Shown here: piece by piece, positions 8,903 through 18,066 of the stretch
Layout of the letters: each line of letters starts with the position of its first letter
How positions within the stretch are numbered: the stretch's first letter is position 1
Source of the DNA: an uncultured Gammaproteobacteria bacterium
Lineage (GTDB): Bacteria; Pseudomonadota; Gammaproteobacteria; Xanthomonadales; Xanthomonadaceae
DNA: 64,000 nucleotides
Assembly: GCA_946885735.1 (NCBI GenBank)
Contig: CAMPGW010000006.1
Coordinates: forward strand, 1-64,000
Reading direction: 5' to 3'
The notes under the pieces: generated by a model
What the model saw: only the letters and a program-made list of their open reading frames with translations
Database searches by the model: none
Told to the model about the DNA's origin: nothing
Position numbers and translations under genes: made by a program

Positions 8903-9589
8903 ATGCGCCTCGCCACCCTCGCCCTCGCCTTTTCGTTCGCCTTCGCCGCTCCACTCGCGCTGGCGCATGACGACGACTCCCACGGCGACGGCCACGACAT
9001 CAGCCGCGTCAACCGCGGCATCACCGCCGAAGCCGGCCGCAGCTACGGCGACCTGGAGACCGTCAACGGCGGCATCAACGTCCGCGACGGCGTCACCGCC
9101 GGCAACGTGGAGACCGTCAACGGCGGCATCTCGGTCGGCGACAAGGTCCGCGTCAACAGCCTGGAAACGGTCAACGGCGGCATCACCGCCGGCGAGGACG
9201 TGCAGGTCGCACGCGGCGTGGAAGCGGTGAACGGCGGCATCCGCATCGGCTTCCGTTCCCGCGTCGGCGGCGACGTCAGCACCGTCAACGGCGGCATCAC
9301 CGTCAAGCAGACCCGCGTGCAGGGCCGGATCAGCACGGTCAGCGGCGACATCACCGTCGGCAACGGCTCGGTGGTGGAGGGCGGCATCCTGGTGGAACGC
9401 CCGACCGGCATCAGCTGGGGCAAGCAGCGCACGCCGCGCATCATCATCGGCCCGAACGCGGTGGTGAACGGCACGCTGCGCTTCGAGCGCACGGTCGAGC
9501 TGTTCGTGCATCCGACCGCGAAGATCGGCACCGTCAGCGGCGCCACTGCCCGCAGCTACACCGACAGCCTGCCGTCGCGCGGCGACTGA
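8903..9589 (+). CDS. Secreted repeat protein with (ET/ST)VNGGI repeats, probable beta-helix
   Basis: The product is 228 residues with a clear signal peptide (LATLALAFSFAFAAPLALA) followed by a His/Asp-rich stretch. From about residue 35 it consists of spaced repeats, each with VNGGI or a close variant: ETVNGGINV, ETVNGGISV, ETVNGGITA, EAVNGGIRI, STVNGGITV, STVSGDITV. The units are about 18-19 residues apart, the rung length of a right-handed parallel beta-helix such as those of bactofilin-like or DUF4097-like polymer-forming proteins. The C-terminal part contains IIIGPNAVVNGTLRFE. No enzymatic motif is present. The ATG at 8903 was chosen because it follows GGAG and opens the signal peptide. 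The exact family was not recognised. Confidence 0.75.
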   Translation: MRLATLALAFSFAFAAPLALAHDDDSHGDGHDISRVNRGITAEAGRSYGDLETVNGGINVRDGVTAGNVETVNGGISVGDKVRVNSLETVNGGITAGEDVQVARGVEAVNGGIRIGFRSRVGGDVSTVNGGITVKQTRVQGRISTVSGDITVGNGSVVEGGILVERPTGISWGKQRTPRIIIGPNAVVNGTLRFERTVELFVHPTAKIGTVSGATARSYTDSLPSRGD

Positions 9590-9597
9590 GCCATCCC

Positions 9598-9620
9598 GCG
9601 CGGGCCACCCGGGCCCGCGT
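9598..9620 (+). terminator. Possible terminator hairpin after the VNGGI-repeat gene
   Basis: A perfect 8-base inverted repeat (CGCGGGCC / GGCCCGCG) with a 5-base loop lies nine bases after the stop codon. There is no T-run, so intrinsic termination is uncertain. Confidence 0.35.
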
Positions 9621-9646
9621 CACGCTCCGGCGCCGGTGGCTGTGCT

Positions 9647-9652
9647 TACAAT
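9647..9652 (+). promoter_or_regulatory. Candidate -10 box of the M28 peptidase gene
   Basis: TACAAT is 24 bases upstream of the ATG at 9677, and a CGGAG ribosome binding site lies between them. No -35 box was recognised. Confidence 0.4.
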
Positions 9653-9676
9653 GCGGACTCGTCCCCGGAGATCCGC

Positions 9677-11380
9677 ATGAGCCACCGACGCCGACTGCTA
9701 TCGCTGCTGCCCCTGCTGGCGCTCGCCGGCTGCCAGACCGGCGACCTGCAGCAGACCGAGGCATCGCTGCAGGCCGCCAACCTCCAGGCCGGCCATGCCT
9801 TCGGGCCGGAGATCTCGGCCGAGGATTTCGCCGCGCACGTCAAGGTGGTCGCCTCCGATGCCTTCGGCGGCCGCGGCCCTGGCAGCGAGGGCGAGGAGAA
9901 GACCCTCGCCTACCTGCGCGAGCAGTTCGAGCGGCTGGGCCTGGAGCCCGGCAACCAGGGCAGCTATTTCCAGACGGTGCCGATGGTCGAGACCCGCGTG
10001 GACACCGCCGCCAGCACGATGTCGGTGACCGTCGGCGGGCAGGTGCTGCCGATGGCCTTCGGCGAGCAGATGGTCCTCGGCACGCGCCAGGGCAAGCCCG
10101 AAGTCGGCGTGGATGCGAGCCAGATGGTGTTCGTGGGCTACGGCGTCAACGCGCCGGAAGCCGGCTGGAACGATTACGCCGGCCTGGACGTGCGTGGCAA
10201 GACCGTGGTGATGCTGGTGAACGATCCGGGCTTCCACGACGCCGACCCGGACCTGTTCGAAGGCAAGCGCATGACCTATTACGGGCGCTGGACCTACAAG
10301 TTCGAGGAGGCCGCGCGGCAGGGTGCCGCCGCGGCGATCATCATCCACGACGACGCCGGCGCCGGTTATGGCTGGGACGTGGTGAAGAACAGCTGGAGCG
10401 GAGCGCAGTTCGACCTTGCGCCCGCCGACGAGCCCGGCCCGCGGCTGCCGGTGCAGGGCTGGATCACCGGCGCGGTCGCCGACATGCTGTTCGCGCGTGC
10501 CGGTCTCGATGGCGCGGCGCTGCGGCGGGCCGCCGGCAAGCAGGGATTCCGCGCCGTGCCGATCGGCGACGCCCGCCTCGACGCGAAGCTGCAGGCGAGC
10601 ATCCGCCAGTCGTCCTCGCGCAACGTGGTCGCACGCCTGCGCGGCAGCAAGTTTCCGGACGAGGCGATCGTCTACACCGCGCACTGGGACCACCTGGGCA
10701 CCCATGCCGAGGAAAGCGGTGACGCCATCTACAACGGCGCCATCGACAACGGCACCGGCATCGCCGGCGTGCTGGAGATCGCCGAGCAGTTCACCGTGCA
10801 ATCACCCAAACCCGAGCGCAGCATCGTCTTCCTGTTCGTGACCCTGGAGGAATCGGGCCTGCTCGGCTCGGCCTACTACGCCGCCAATCCGGTGGTTCCG
10901 CTGGCGAAGACGGTGGCGGTGGTGAACATCGACGCCCTGCCGGTGGTCGGCCCGACCCGCGACCTGATCGTGGTCGGACTGGGCAACAGCGAGCTGGAAG
11001 ACGTGCTCGAGCCGATCGCCGACAAGCAGCAACGCACGCTGGTGCCGGAGAGCGCGCCGGAGAAGGGCCTGTTCTTCCGCTCCGATCATTTCAGCTTCGC
11101 CAAGGCCGGCGTGCCCGCGCTGTACGCCAAGGGCGGCACCGAGCACGTGGACAAGGGTCGCGACTACGGCCTGTCGGTGCTCGAGGACTACACCGCCAGG
11201 CGGTACCACAAGCCCGCCGACCATTTCGATGCGGGCTGGGACCTGCGCGGCATCGTGCAGGACCTGGAAGCGCTCTACCAGGTCGGCAAGACCCTGTCGT
11301 TGGCGCGCAGCTGGCCCAATTACCGCGAAGGCAATTCCTTCAAGGCCGCGCGCGACGCCTCGCGCGCCGGGGCGAAGTAA
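9677..11380 (+). CDS. M28 family zinc metallopeptidase, lipoprotein
   Basis: This 567-residue exported peptidase begins with a lipoprotein signal ending LLALAGC (lipobox cysteine at about residue 19). A protease-associated (PA) insertion lies at about residues 150-270. The M28 catalytic core follows with the zinc and catalytic residues in order: His/Asp in YTAHWDHLGTH, Asp in GAIDNGTGIAGVLE, Glu-Glu in LEESGLLGSAYYA, Asp in VVNIDALPVVG and a late His in RSDHFSFAKAGVPAL. Members release amino acids or dipeptides from peptides in the periplasm. All ligands appear intact. It stands alone, with its own -10 box upstream. Confidence 0.9.
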   Translation: MSHRRRLLSLLPLLALAGCQTGDLQQTEASLQAANLQAGHAFGPEISAEDFAAHVKVVASDAFGGRGPGSEGEEKTLAYLREQFERLGLEPGNQGSYFQTVPMVETRVDTAASTMSVTVGGQVLPMAFGEQMVLGTRQGKPEVGVDASQMVFVGYGVNAPEAGWNDYAGLDVRGKTVVMLVNDPGFHDADPDLFEGKRMTYYGRWTYKFEEAARQGAAAAIIIHDDAGAGYGWDVVKNSWSGAQFDLAPADEPGPRLPVQGWITGAVADMLFARAGLDGAALRRAAGKQGFRAVPIGDARLDAKLQASIRQSSSRNVVARLRGSKFPDEAIVYTAHWDHLGTHAEESGDAIYNGAIDNGTGIAGVLEIAEQFTVQSPKPERSIVFLFVTLEESGLLGSAYYAANPVVPLAKTVAVVNIDALPVVGPTRDLIVVGLGNSELEDVLEPIADKQQRTLVPESAPEKGLFFRSDHFSFAKAGVPALYAKGGTEHVDKGRDYGLSVLEDYTARRYHKPADHFDAGWDLRGIVQDLEALYQVGKTLSLARSWPNYREGNSFKAARDASRAGAK

Positions 11381-11410
11381 CCGACGCCACCCGGCGCCGG
11401 TCGCGCAACC

Positions 11411-11809
11411 ATGGACATTCGCGGTCGCATCGTCGCCGCCGGCCTGCTGGTCGCGGCGGCCATCCACCTGATCCCGCTGCTGGGCGTGCTCGGCGTGACC
11501 CGGCTGGAGTCGCTGTACGGAATCGGCATCACCGATCCCAGCCTCGAGATCCTGATGCGGCACCGCGCCGTGCTGTTCGGCCTGCTCGGTGGATTCCTGG
11601 CGCTGGCCGCGTTCCGGCGTGCGCTGCAAGGAGCCGCCCTGCTGCTGGCCGCCACCAGCCTGGTCGCCTTCCTGGCGCTGGCCTGGTCGGTGGGCGACTA
11701 CAACGCAGCGGTGTCGAAGGTCGTGCGCGTCGACCTGGTGGCGCTGGCGGCGGTGGCGATCGCCGGCCTCGCGCACGCGACCCGGCCGCGACGCCGGCGC
11801 TGGCACTAG
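11411..11809 (+). CDS. Small integral membrane protein of unknown function
   Basis: This 132-residue protein has about four hydrophobic helices (residues 7-27, 50-68, 73-94 and 104-122) and a basic C-terminus RPRRRRWH, which should be cytoplasmic. A conserved-looking segment, LESLYGIGITDPSLEILMRH, lies between helices 1 and 2. I did not recognise a named family; similar proteins occur widely in proteobacteria and some carry misleading enzyme names in databases. The alpha/beta hydrolase gene starts 16 bases downstream, so they may be co-transcribed. Confidence 0.65.
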   Translation: MDIRGRIVAAGLLVAAAIHLIPLLGVLGVTRLESLYGIGITDPSLEILMRHRAVLFGLLGGFLALAAFRRALQGAALLLAATSLVAFLALAWSVGDYNAAVSKVVRVDLVALAAVAIAGLAHATRPRRRRWH

Positions 11810-11825
11810 CCCGGCGCCGGGCCTG

Positions 11826-12617
11826 ATGGAAGACGGACTCGCCCATCGCGAACCGCGTCCGCTGCTGCGCCTGCTGTGGATCGTGCTGGCGGGCGCGGCA
11901 GTGCTCTATCTCACGGCTTGCCTGTGGTTGTGGGCGCAGCAACGCAGCCTGATCTATTACCCGGTGGCGACGCGACTGGCGCAGGTCCCCGTCGAGGTGT
12001 TGCGCCGCGACGGCCTGAAGGTGCTGGCCTCGGTGCAGCCGCGTCCCGGCGCGAACGCCGTGCTCTATTTCGGCGGCAACGCGGAGGACGTGTCGCGGAC
12101 CGTGCCGCAGCTGGCGGTGCAGTTCCCCGACGCGGCGGTCTATGCCCTGCACTACCGCGGCTACGGTGGCAGCGAAGGCAGGCCATCGGAGGACGCACTG
12201 GTCGGCGATGCGCTGGCGCTGTTCGATCGCGCCGCGCAGGGGCACCCGCGCATCACCCTGATCGGGCGCAGCCTGGGCAGCGGGATCGCGGTGCAGGTGG
12301 CGGCCGCGCGGCCGACCGAGCGGCTGGTGCTGGTCACGCCCTTCGACAGCCTCGCCGGCGTCGCGGCGCGCCACTATCCCTGGATGCCGGTGCAGTGGTT
12401 GTTGCGCGACGACTACGACGCGGCGGCGCATGCCGGCCGCGTTCGCGCGCCGACCACGCTGCTGATCGCCGAGCGCGACGTGGTCATTCCGCCGGAGCAC
12501 GCACGTGCCCTGCTGGGCGCCTTCGCGCCAGGCGTGGCGCGTGCCGTGAGCTTTCCCGAGGCCGGCCACGACGACATCGGCTACGCGCCGGGTTACGCGG
12601 AGGCCGTGGCCCGCTGA
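11826..12617 (+). CDS. Membrane-anchored alpha/beta hydrolase
   Basis: This 263-residue protein has an N-terminal transmembrane helix (about residues 15-37) followed by an alpha/beta hydrolase domain. The oxyanion segment reads LYFGGNAED, the nucleophile elbow is GRSLGSG, the acid is in LLIAERDVVIPPEHA, and the catalytic His is in EAGHDDIGY. It resembles the ABHD13/BEM46-like group of membrane-tethered serine hydrolases, whose substrates are mostly unknown. The ATG at 11826 was preferred to upstream in-frame codons, which would overlap the preceding membrane protein gene. It converges with a second hydrolase gene 21 bases away. Confidence 0.8.
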   Translation: MEDGLAHREPRPLLRLLWIVLAGAAVLYLTACLWLWAQQRSLIYYPVATRLAQVPVEVLRRDGLKVLASVQPRPGANAVLYFGGNAEDVSRTVPQLAVQFPDAAVYALHYRGYGGSEGRPSEDALVGDALALFDRAAQGHPRITLIGRSLGSGIAVQVAAARPTERLVLVTPFDSLAGVAARHYPWMPVQWLLRDDYDAAAHAGRVRAPTTLLIAERDVVIPPEHARALLGAFAPGVARAVSFPEAGHDDIGYAPGYAEAVAR

Positions 12618-12638
12618 GCGCTTCGCCCGCGGCGCGTG

Positions 12639-13613
12639 CTAACGCGCAGCGGGGGCCGGGCTCGGCGCCATCCGCAGCACCCGCGCCACCTCGGCCGGCG
12701 CGGCCATCATCGGCATGTGGCCACAGCCGTCCAGCAGTACGGTGCGGCTCTCGCGCAGCCCCGCGGCGAAGACGTCGGCCGCACTGGCATCGATCACGCG
12801 ATCGTCGCGGCACCACAGCAGCAGCACCGGCGAAGCGATCTTCGACAATTCGTCCGCCAGTTGCAGGGACTCCGGTCCACGGCCGATACGGTCGAGCACC
12901 GACTGTTCGAAGGCGGCATCGCGAGCGCGGCGCTGCACCAGCGCGCGGTCCGCGGGCCAGGGCACGAAGGGCGGATCGGTGAAGACGATGCCCAGGTAAC
13001 GGTCGAGGTCGGCGCGGGTGCGTACCTGGAACGGATTGCTGCCGGCCAGCACCGCGCGGCCGAAGGCGTTCTCGCGGAAGGGCACGCCGGCGGCATCCAT
13101 CAGCACCAGCGGACCGACCGCATCCGGCGCGCGTGCCGCCAGCAGGCCGACGATCTGCCCGCCCATCGAATGCCCGACCAGCAGGCGCGGCTGCGCCGGC
13201 ACGCCAGGCGCGCGTGGCAAGGCGGCGAGGAATTCGCGCAGCCGCGCGGCCTGCGCGACCGGGCCGTAGTCCGCGCCCGGCTTGCGCTCGCTCTCGCCCC
13301 AGCCCGGCAGGTCGGGCGCGACGAGGCGGTGGTCGCTGCGCAGCTCGCGCATCAGGGGCAGCCAGTTCTCCTTGGCGCCGGTGAAACCGTGCACCAGCAC
13401 CACCAGCGGTCCTTCGCCGGTCTCGACGTAACGCCAGCGGTGGTCGGCGGCCACGAGCGTCGCTTCGTCGGCGCCGGCCAGCCAGCGCAGGCGCGCGAAC
13501 TCCGCTTCCAGCACCCAGCCCGGGCGCAGCCAGCCCACCAGCGCATAGGCCAGCGCGAAAAAAAGGACCGCCATCGCGAGATGGCGGCCCTTGATCGAAA
13601 CGCGTCGGTTCAC
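12639..13613 (-). CDS. Alpha/beta hydrolase with N-terminal membrane anchor
   Basis: From a GTG at 13613 the product is 324 residues. It starts MNRRVSIKGRHLAMAVLFF, giving a single hydrophobic helix, then a full alpha/beta hydrolase domain: VVLVHGFTGAKENW (oxyanion), APDLPGWGES, VGHSMGGQIVG (nucleophile Ser), VLLLWCRDDRVID (acid) and LLDGCGHMPMM (His). It resembles esterase/lipase-type hydrolases of pseudomonads. The in-frame ATG at 13574 would lose the anchor start. Longer starts would run into the M1 peptidase gene, whose stop is 28 bases upstream on the same strand. Substrate unknown. Confidence 0.8.
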   Translation of the reverse strand: MNRRVSIKGRHLAMAVLFFALAYALVGWLRPGWVLEAEFARLRWLAGADEATLVAADHRWRYVETGEGPLVVLVHGFTGAKENWLPLMRELRSDHRLVAPDLPGWGESERKPGADYGPVAQAARLREFLAALPRAPGVPAQPRLLVGHSMGGQIVGLLAARAPDAVGPLVLMDAAGVPFRENAFGRAVLAGSNPFQVRTRADLDRYLGIVFTDPPFVPWPADRALVQRRARDAAFEQSVLDRIGRGPESLQLADELSKIASPVLLLWCRDDRVIDASAADVFAAGLRESRTVLLDGCGHMPMMAAPAEVARVLRMAPSPAPAAR

Positions 13614-13641
13614 GACAGTCGCCCGGGCGCGGGCATGGCGA

Positions 13642-15573
13642 TCAGATCTTCGGCTTGCCGGCCGCCAGCGTCTGCTCGACCGAGCCGGTGGTGATCGGGT
13701 GGTAGCCCGCCCGCGCCTTGTCGAAGACCTGCTGCGCGAAGGCCTTGCCATCCGGCGTCGCGGCCAGCGCGGCGTAGGTCGGCATGATCAGCTTGCGCCG
13801 GCCGATGCGCGAGAGGAACTCGGCGATCGCCGGGCGCGCCTGCGTGTAGCCGCTGCGCACGGTCAGCGGATACCAGCGCTGGGCGAGTTCGCCGTTGGCG
13901 GTGCCGGTGAACGTGTAGGCGGCGTCGAGCTCGGCCAATTGATCGTGGCTCAGTTTCTCCGGCATGCCCTCCAGGAAGTGCACCCAGTGCTGCGTGCGCC
14001 AGCCCGAGGTGTCCATGTTCGCCGGTTTGGCGTGGCCGGCCAGCCAGTGCCCGCGCAACTCGTCCACCGCCTCGAAGGCCTCCGACTTCGCCGGCGTGGC
14101 GAAGGACGGAATGCCCGGTTCGTGCATCCAGGCGTGGATCTCGTCGTGGGTGGTCTTGCCGGGGTTCTTGGCGATCAGCTCGGCCTCGAGGAAACGCTCG
14201 AAGCCGGCGCTGTCGGTGCTGGTGAAGGCATGCGAGTCGAACCACTTGCGCAGGAAGGCATCGAAGGTCTCGCGGCCATAGCGCTGCTCCAGGAACATCA
14301 GGAACCACTGGCCCTTGATGTAGGCCACCTGGGTGAGCGCCTCGTCCGGGTCGCGGTTGACCAGCGGCGCCATCGCCAGCACCTGGTCGGCGGCCGGGAT
14401 GTCCTTCATGTCCTCGCGCACGCCGTTCTGGCTGATCACGTTCTCCATGCGCGCCAGTTCCACGCCGTAGAGGTCCTCGGTGATGCGGTTCTCGACGTAG
14501 CTGGTGAAGCCTTCATTGAGCCAGATGTCCTTCCAGCTCGAGTTGGTCACCAGGTTGCCCGACCAGCTGTGCGCGAGTTCGTGCGCGACCAGGCTGGTGA
14601 GCGACTTGTCGCCAACGATGATCGTCGGGGTGGCGAAGGTCAGGCGCGGGTTCTCCATGCCACCGTAGGGGAACGAGGGCGGCAGCACGAGGATGTCGTA
14701 ACGGCCCCAGGCGTAGGGCCCGTACAGGCGCTCCGCGGTCTGGATCATCTTCTCGGTGTCCTCGAACTCCTTCGCCGCCTTGGCCACCATGCCCGGCTCG
14801 GCCCAGACGCCGGAGCGCTCGCCGGTCGGCTGGAACACCAGGTCGCCGGCCGCGATCGCCATCAGGTAGGACGGGATCGCCTGCGGCATGCGGAACGTGT
14901 AGTCGCCGTCACGCACGGCCTTCGGGTCGTTGTCGGCGCTCATCAGCGCCATCACGTCCTTCGGCGTGGTGATGTGCGCCTCGTAGGTGAAGCGCACGCC
15001 GGGCGTGTCCTGCAACGGCACCCAGCTGCGCGCGTGGATGGCCTGCGACTGCGAGAACATGAAGGGCGTCTTCTTGCCCATCGTCATCGCCGGCGTCAGC
15101 CACTGCAGGCCGCTGGCTTCCGGACGCGATGCATAGTGCACGCGCACCTTCTCCAGCTGCGAGGGCAGCGCGATGCTCAGCTTGCTGCCGAAGATCGCGT
15201 CGCGATCGCCCAGCGTGTATTCCAGCGGCTGCCAGGTGCTGCCGTCGGCGGAACCTTCGACCTTGGCGATGTCGAGGTCGCGGGTGTCGAGCACGAGGGT
15301 CTTGGCGGCCGGATCCTTCCAGCCCAGGTCATACGTGGCGGATCCGGCCAGCACTTTTTTTGAGAAGTCCACTCCCAGGTCCAGGGCGAGGTGCTCGATG
15401 ACGACCTTGTCCGGCTCCGCGTACGAACTGGCGTCGCGGGCGGACTCGTGGTGGTCGGCTTTCTGGTGGGTCACGGTGGGCTCCGCGGGTTTGACCGGTT
15501 CCTCGGGCACCTTCTTCTGGCAGGCGGCCAGCGGCAGCACGAGTACGGCGAGCAGGAGGGCGGGCAGGCGCAT
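13642..15573 (-). CDS. M1 family aminopeptidase, lipoprotein
   Basis: This 643-residue exported zinc aminopeptidase has a lipoprotein signal ending LPLAAC. It has the M1 N-terminal beta domain, the substrate-binding GGMENP loop, the zinc motif HELAH at residues 331-335 and the downstream Glu in LNEGFTSYVE. The C-terminal helical domain resembles that of leukotriene A4 hydrolase-like aminopeptidases. Catalytic residues are intact. A run of seven A/T bases at about 15355-15361 encodes SKKV and is the longest homopolymer in the gene. The gene is divergent from the DUF5916 gene. Confidence 0.92.
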   Translation of the reverse strand: MRLPALLLAVLVLPLAACQKKVPEEPVKPAEPTVTHQKADHHESARDASSYAEPDKVVIEHLALDLGVDFSKKVLAGSATYDLGWKDPAAKTLVLDTRDLDIAKVEGSADGSTWQPLEYTLGDRDAIFGSKLSIALPSQLEKVRVHYASRPEASGLQWLTPAMTMGKKTPFMFSQSQAIHARSWVPLQDTPGVRFTYEAHITTPKDVMALMSADNDPKAVRDGDYTFRMPQAIPSYLMAIAAGDLVFQPTGERSGVWAEPGMVAKAAKEFEDTEKMIQTAERLYGPYAWGRYDILVLPPSFPYGGMENPRLTFATPTIIVGDKSLTSLVAHELAHSWSGNLVTNSSWKDIWLNEGFTSYVENRITEDLYGVELARMENVISQNGVREDMKDIPAADQVLAMAPLVNRDPDEALTQVAYIKGQWFLMFLEQRYGRETFDAFLRKWFDSHAFTSTDSAGFERFLEAELIAKNPGKTTHDEIHAWMHEPGIPSFATPAKSEAFEAVDELRGHWLAGHAKPANMDTSGWRTQHWVHFLEGMPEKLSHDQLAELDAAYTFTGTANGELAQRWYPLTVRSGYTQARPAIAEFLSRIGRRKLIMPTYAALAATPDGKAFAQQVFDKARAGYHPITTGSVEQTLAAGKPKI

Positions 15574-15704
15574 GGGTGGGTTCCGGTTCAGCTGGGGAAT
15601 CGCCAGTTTATCCGGCCGGGGGCGGAAAGGTTTAAATGACCTATGCCACGGGCGCGGCGACTGGGGACGGGTTCAGGCTTGGCCACCCTGTCAGGACGAC
15701 GCCC

Positions 15705-17996
15705 ATGGCCTTCCGAATCCCTACCCTGGCCATCGGCCTCCTTTCCGCGCTGTGCCTGCCCGCCGCGACCGCGGCCGAGGCTGGCCGCACCCGTCCGGCA
15801 CCGCTCGAGGTCGCCCACGTGGACAGCCAGGCGCCTCGCAAGATCGATGGCGTGCTCGACGAGGCGCTCTGGCAGCAGGCGACCCGGTTCGAGCTGGCCT
15901 TCGAGACGCGGCCCGCCGAGAACACCCCCGCCAGCGTGAAGACCACCGTGTACCTGGCCGAGAACGGCGAGCACCTGCTGGTCGCCTTCCTCGCCGAAGA
16001 CCCGGACCCGAGCCAGATCCGCGCCTTCCTGCGCGACCGCGACAGCGCCTACCAGGACGACTTCGTCGGCTTCACGCTGGACACCTTCGACGACGAGCGC
16101 CGCGCCTACGAGTTCTTCGCAAATCCCCTTGGCGTGCAGATGGACCTGATCATGGACGATCAGAACGGCAACGAAGACGACAGCTGGGACGGGCTGTGGG
16201 ACTCCGCGGGGCGCATCACCGACACCGGCTACGTGGTCGAGTTCGAGATTCCCTTCTCCACGCTGCGCTTCCAGTCCAGTGCCGACGTGCAGCAATGGGG
16301 CGCCGACTTCCTGCGCTTCCGCCCGCGCGACGTGCGCCAGCGCATCAGCGCCAACAGGATCGACCGCGCCATCCCCTGCTACCTGTGCCAGGTCGGGCGC
16401 ATCCGCGGCTTCGCCGGCATCCATGCCGGCAGCAACCTGGAGATCACGCCGACGCTGACGGCCACCTTCGGGCAATCGCGCGGCGAGCCCGGCGCGCCCT
16501 TCGAAAGCGAGGGCCTGAAGTTCGACCCCGGCGTGGACATCAAGTGGGGCCTGAGCCCGAACGTGACGCTGGCGGCGACCCTCAATCCCGATTTCTCGCA
16601 GGTGGAAGCCGACAGCGCGCAACTGGACGTCAACAACACCTTCGCGCTGTTCTACCAGGAGAAACGACCCTTCTTCCTCGAAGGCGCGGACTACTTCGCC
16701 TCGCCCAACACGCTGGTGTACACGCGCAACGTGGTGGATCCCGACATCGGACTGCGCGTCACCGGCCGCAGCGGGCCGCAGACCTATGGCGTGTTCGTCG
16801 CCCGCGACACCGTCACCAACCTGCTGCTGCCCGGCGTCACCGGCTCGAGCCTGGGCAGCTACGAAGGCGCCTCCAACGCCGGCGCCTTCCGTTACCGCTA
16901 CGACCTTGGCAAGGCGCTGAGCCTGGGAGCGCTGGCCACCGTGCGTCGCGGCGACGACTACGAGAATTCGGTGGGCGCGGTGGACGGCCGCTGGCAGAAG
17001 GGCAGCCATACCCTCACCGCGCAACTGATGGACACGCGAACCCGCGATCCGGGCGGCGATGCCTTCGCCGGCCGCGCCTACACCGCCGAATACCAGTACG
17101 AGACCCGCGAGTGGTTCGTGTTCGCCGACCGCAGCCGCTTCGACGACGGCTTCCGCGCCGACCTCGGCTTCATCGGCCAGGTCGGCTTCCAGCAGGATAC
17201 CCTCGGCGTCACCCGCCACTGGTGGAACGACGGCGATGCGCTGTTCAACCACATCACCGCCAACGTTCGCTGGTGGGACTCGCGACGAACCGACGGCGGC
17301 GACCTGCTCGAGATCACCCGCGACGCCTGGGTCGGCGTCAACGGCGCGATGCAGAGCTATTACGAACTCGGCCACCTGCATCGCCACCGCGAATGGAACG
17401 GCGTGCGCTTCGACGAGCGCATCAACCGCATCCGCGCCGAACTGACCCCGGTGCGCGGGCTGGAGCTCGGCCTGTTCGCGCGCCATGGCACCAAGGTGGA
17501 CCTGGCCAATACGAGGCTCGGCAAGCTCACCACGATCAATCCCAGCGTGACCTGGAACCTGGGGCGCTCGGCGCTGCTGTCGCTGAACCACAACTACGAG
17601 CGCCTGGCCCGCGATGGCGGCGACGTCTACCTCGCCCACCTCACCGACCTGCGCCTGAGCTACCAGTTCAACCTGCGCCAGCGCCTGCGCCTGGCGGTGG
17701 TGCGCAGCGACATGCGCATGGATCCGGACCTGGCCACCGGCGAGCCCTGCGAGCTGCCCGGCGGCTATTGCCTGCCGCCGCGCGGGCGCTCGACCAGCAC
17801 CCAGCTGATCTACTCCTACAAGATCAACCCGCGCACCGCGCTGTACGCCGGCTACACCGACGGCTACTTCAGCGGGGACGTGGACACCGACTACTCGCCG
17901 GACGTGCCCGGCTCCGACGACATCGACACGCACTGGCGCAGCTTCCAGACCGGCCGCGCGCTGTTCGTGAAGATCGGCTACGCCTGGATGAAGTAG
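15705..17996 (+). CDS. DUF5916 outer-membrane protein with CBM9-like N-terminal domain
   Basis: This 763-residue protein begins with a signal peptide (LAIGLLSALCLPAATA). The N-terminal third is a CBM9-type sandwich with the hallmark KIDGVLDEALWQQA and VYLAENGEHLLVAFLAED. The rest matches DUF5916: RPFFLEGADYFASPN, then many alternating hydrophobic strands, ending in KIGYAWMK like an outer-membrane barrel. Such proteins are common in Xanthomonadaceae and Bacteroidetes; ligand binding has been suggested but no biochemical role is established. The ATG at 15705 opens the signal peptide. Upstream it diverges from the M1 peptidase gene. Confidence 0.85.
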   Translation: MAFRIPTLAIGLLSALCLPAATAAEAGRTRPAPLEVAHVDSQAPRKIDGVLDEALWQQATRFELAFETRPAENTPASVKTTVYLAENGEHLLVAFLAEDPDPSQIRAFLRDRDSAYQDDFVGFTLDTFDDERRAYEFFANPLGVQMDLIMDDQNGNEDDSWDGLWDSAGRITDTGYVVEFEIPFSTLRFQSSADVQQWGADFLRFRPRDVRQRISANRIDRAIPCYLCQVGRIRGFAGIHAGSNLEITPTLTATFGQSRGEPGAPFESEGLKFDPGVDIKWGLSPNVTLAATLNPDFSQVEADSAQLDVNNTFALFYQEKRPFFLEGADYFASPNTLVYTRNVVDPDIGLRVTGRSGPQTYGVFVARDTVTNLLLPGVTGSSLGSYEGASNAGAFRYRYDLGKALSLGALATVRRGDDYENSVGAVDGRWQKGSHTLTAQLMDTRTRDPGGDAFAGRAYTAEYQYETREWFVFADRSRFDDGFRADLGFIGQVGFQQDTLGVTRHWWNDGDALFNHITANVRWWDSRRTDGGDLLEITRDAWVGVNGAMQSYYELGHLHRHREWNGVRFDERINRIRAELTPVRGLELGLFARHGTKVDLANTRLGKLTTINPSVTWNLGRSALLSLNHNYERLARDGGDVYLAHLTDLRLSYQFNLRQRLRLAVVRSDMRMDPDLATGEPCELPGGYCLPPRGRSTSTQLIYSYKINPRTALYAGYTDGYFSGDVDTDYSPDVPGSDDIDTHWRSFQTGRALFVKIGYAWMK

Positions 17997-18066
17997 CGCC
18001 GGATGAAGTGTGCCGGCGGGAATGCTAGTGTGCGGGCGCGGCGTTCCTGCCGCGCCCGGAGTCGGC

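Noticed and set aside
13558..13564. Run of seven A/T bases in the hydrolase gene, with a second in the M1 peptidase gene near 15355-15361
   Set aside because: They could suggest phase variation, but seven bases is short for that, and both frames are intact and match their families throughout.
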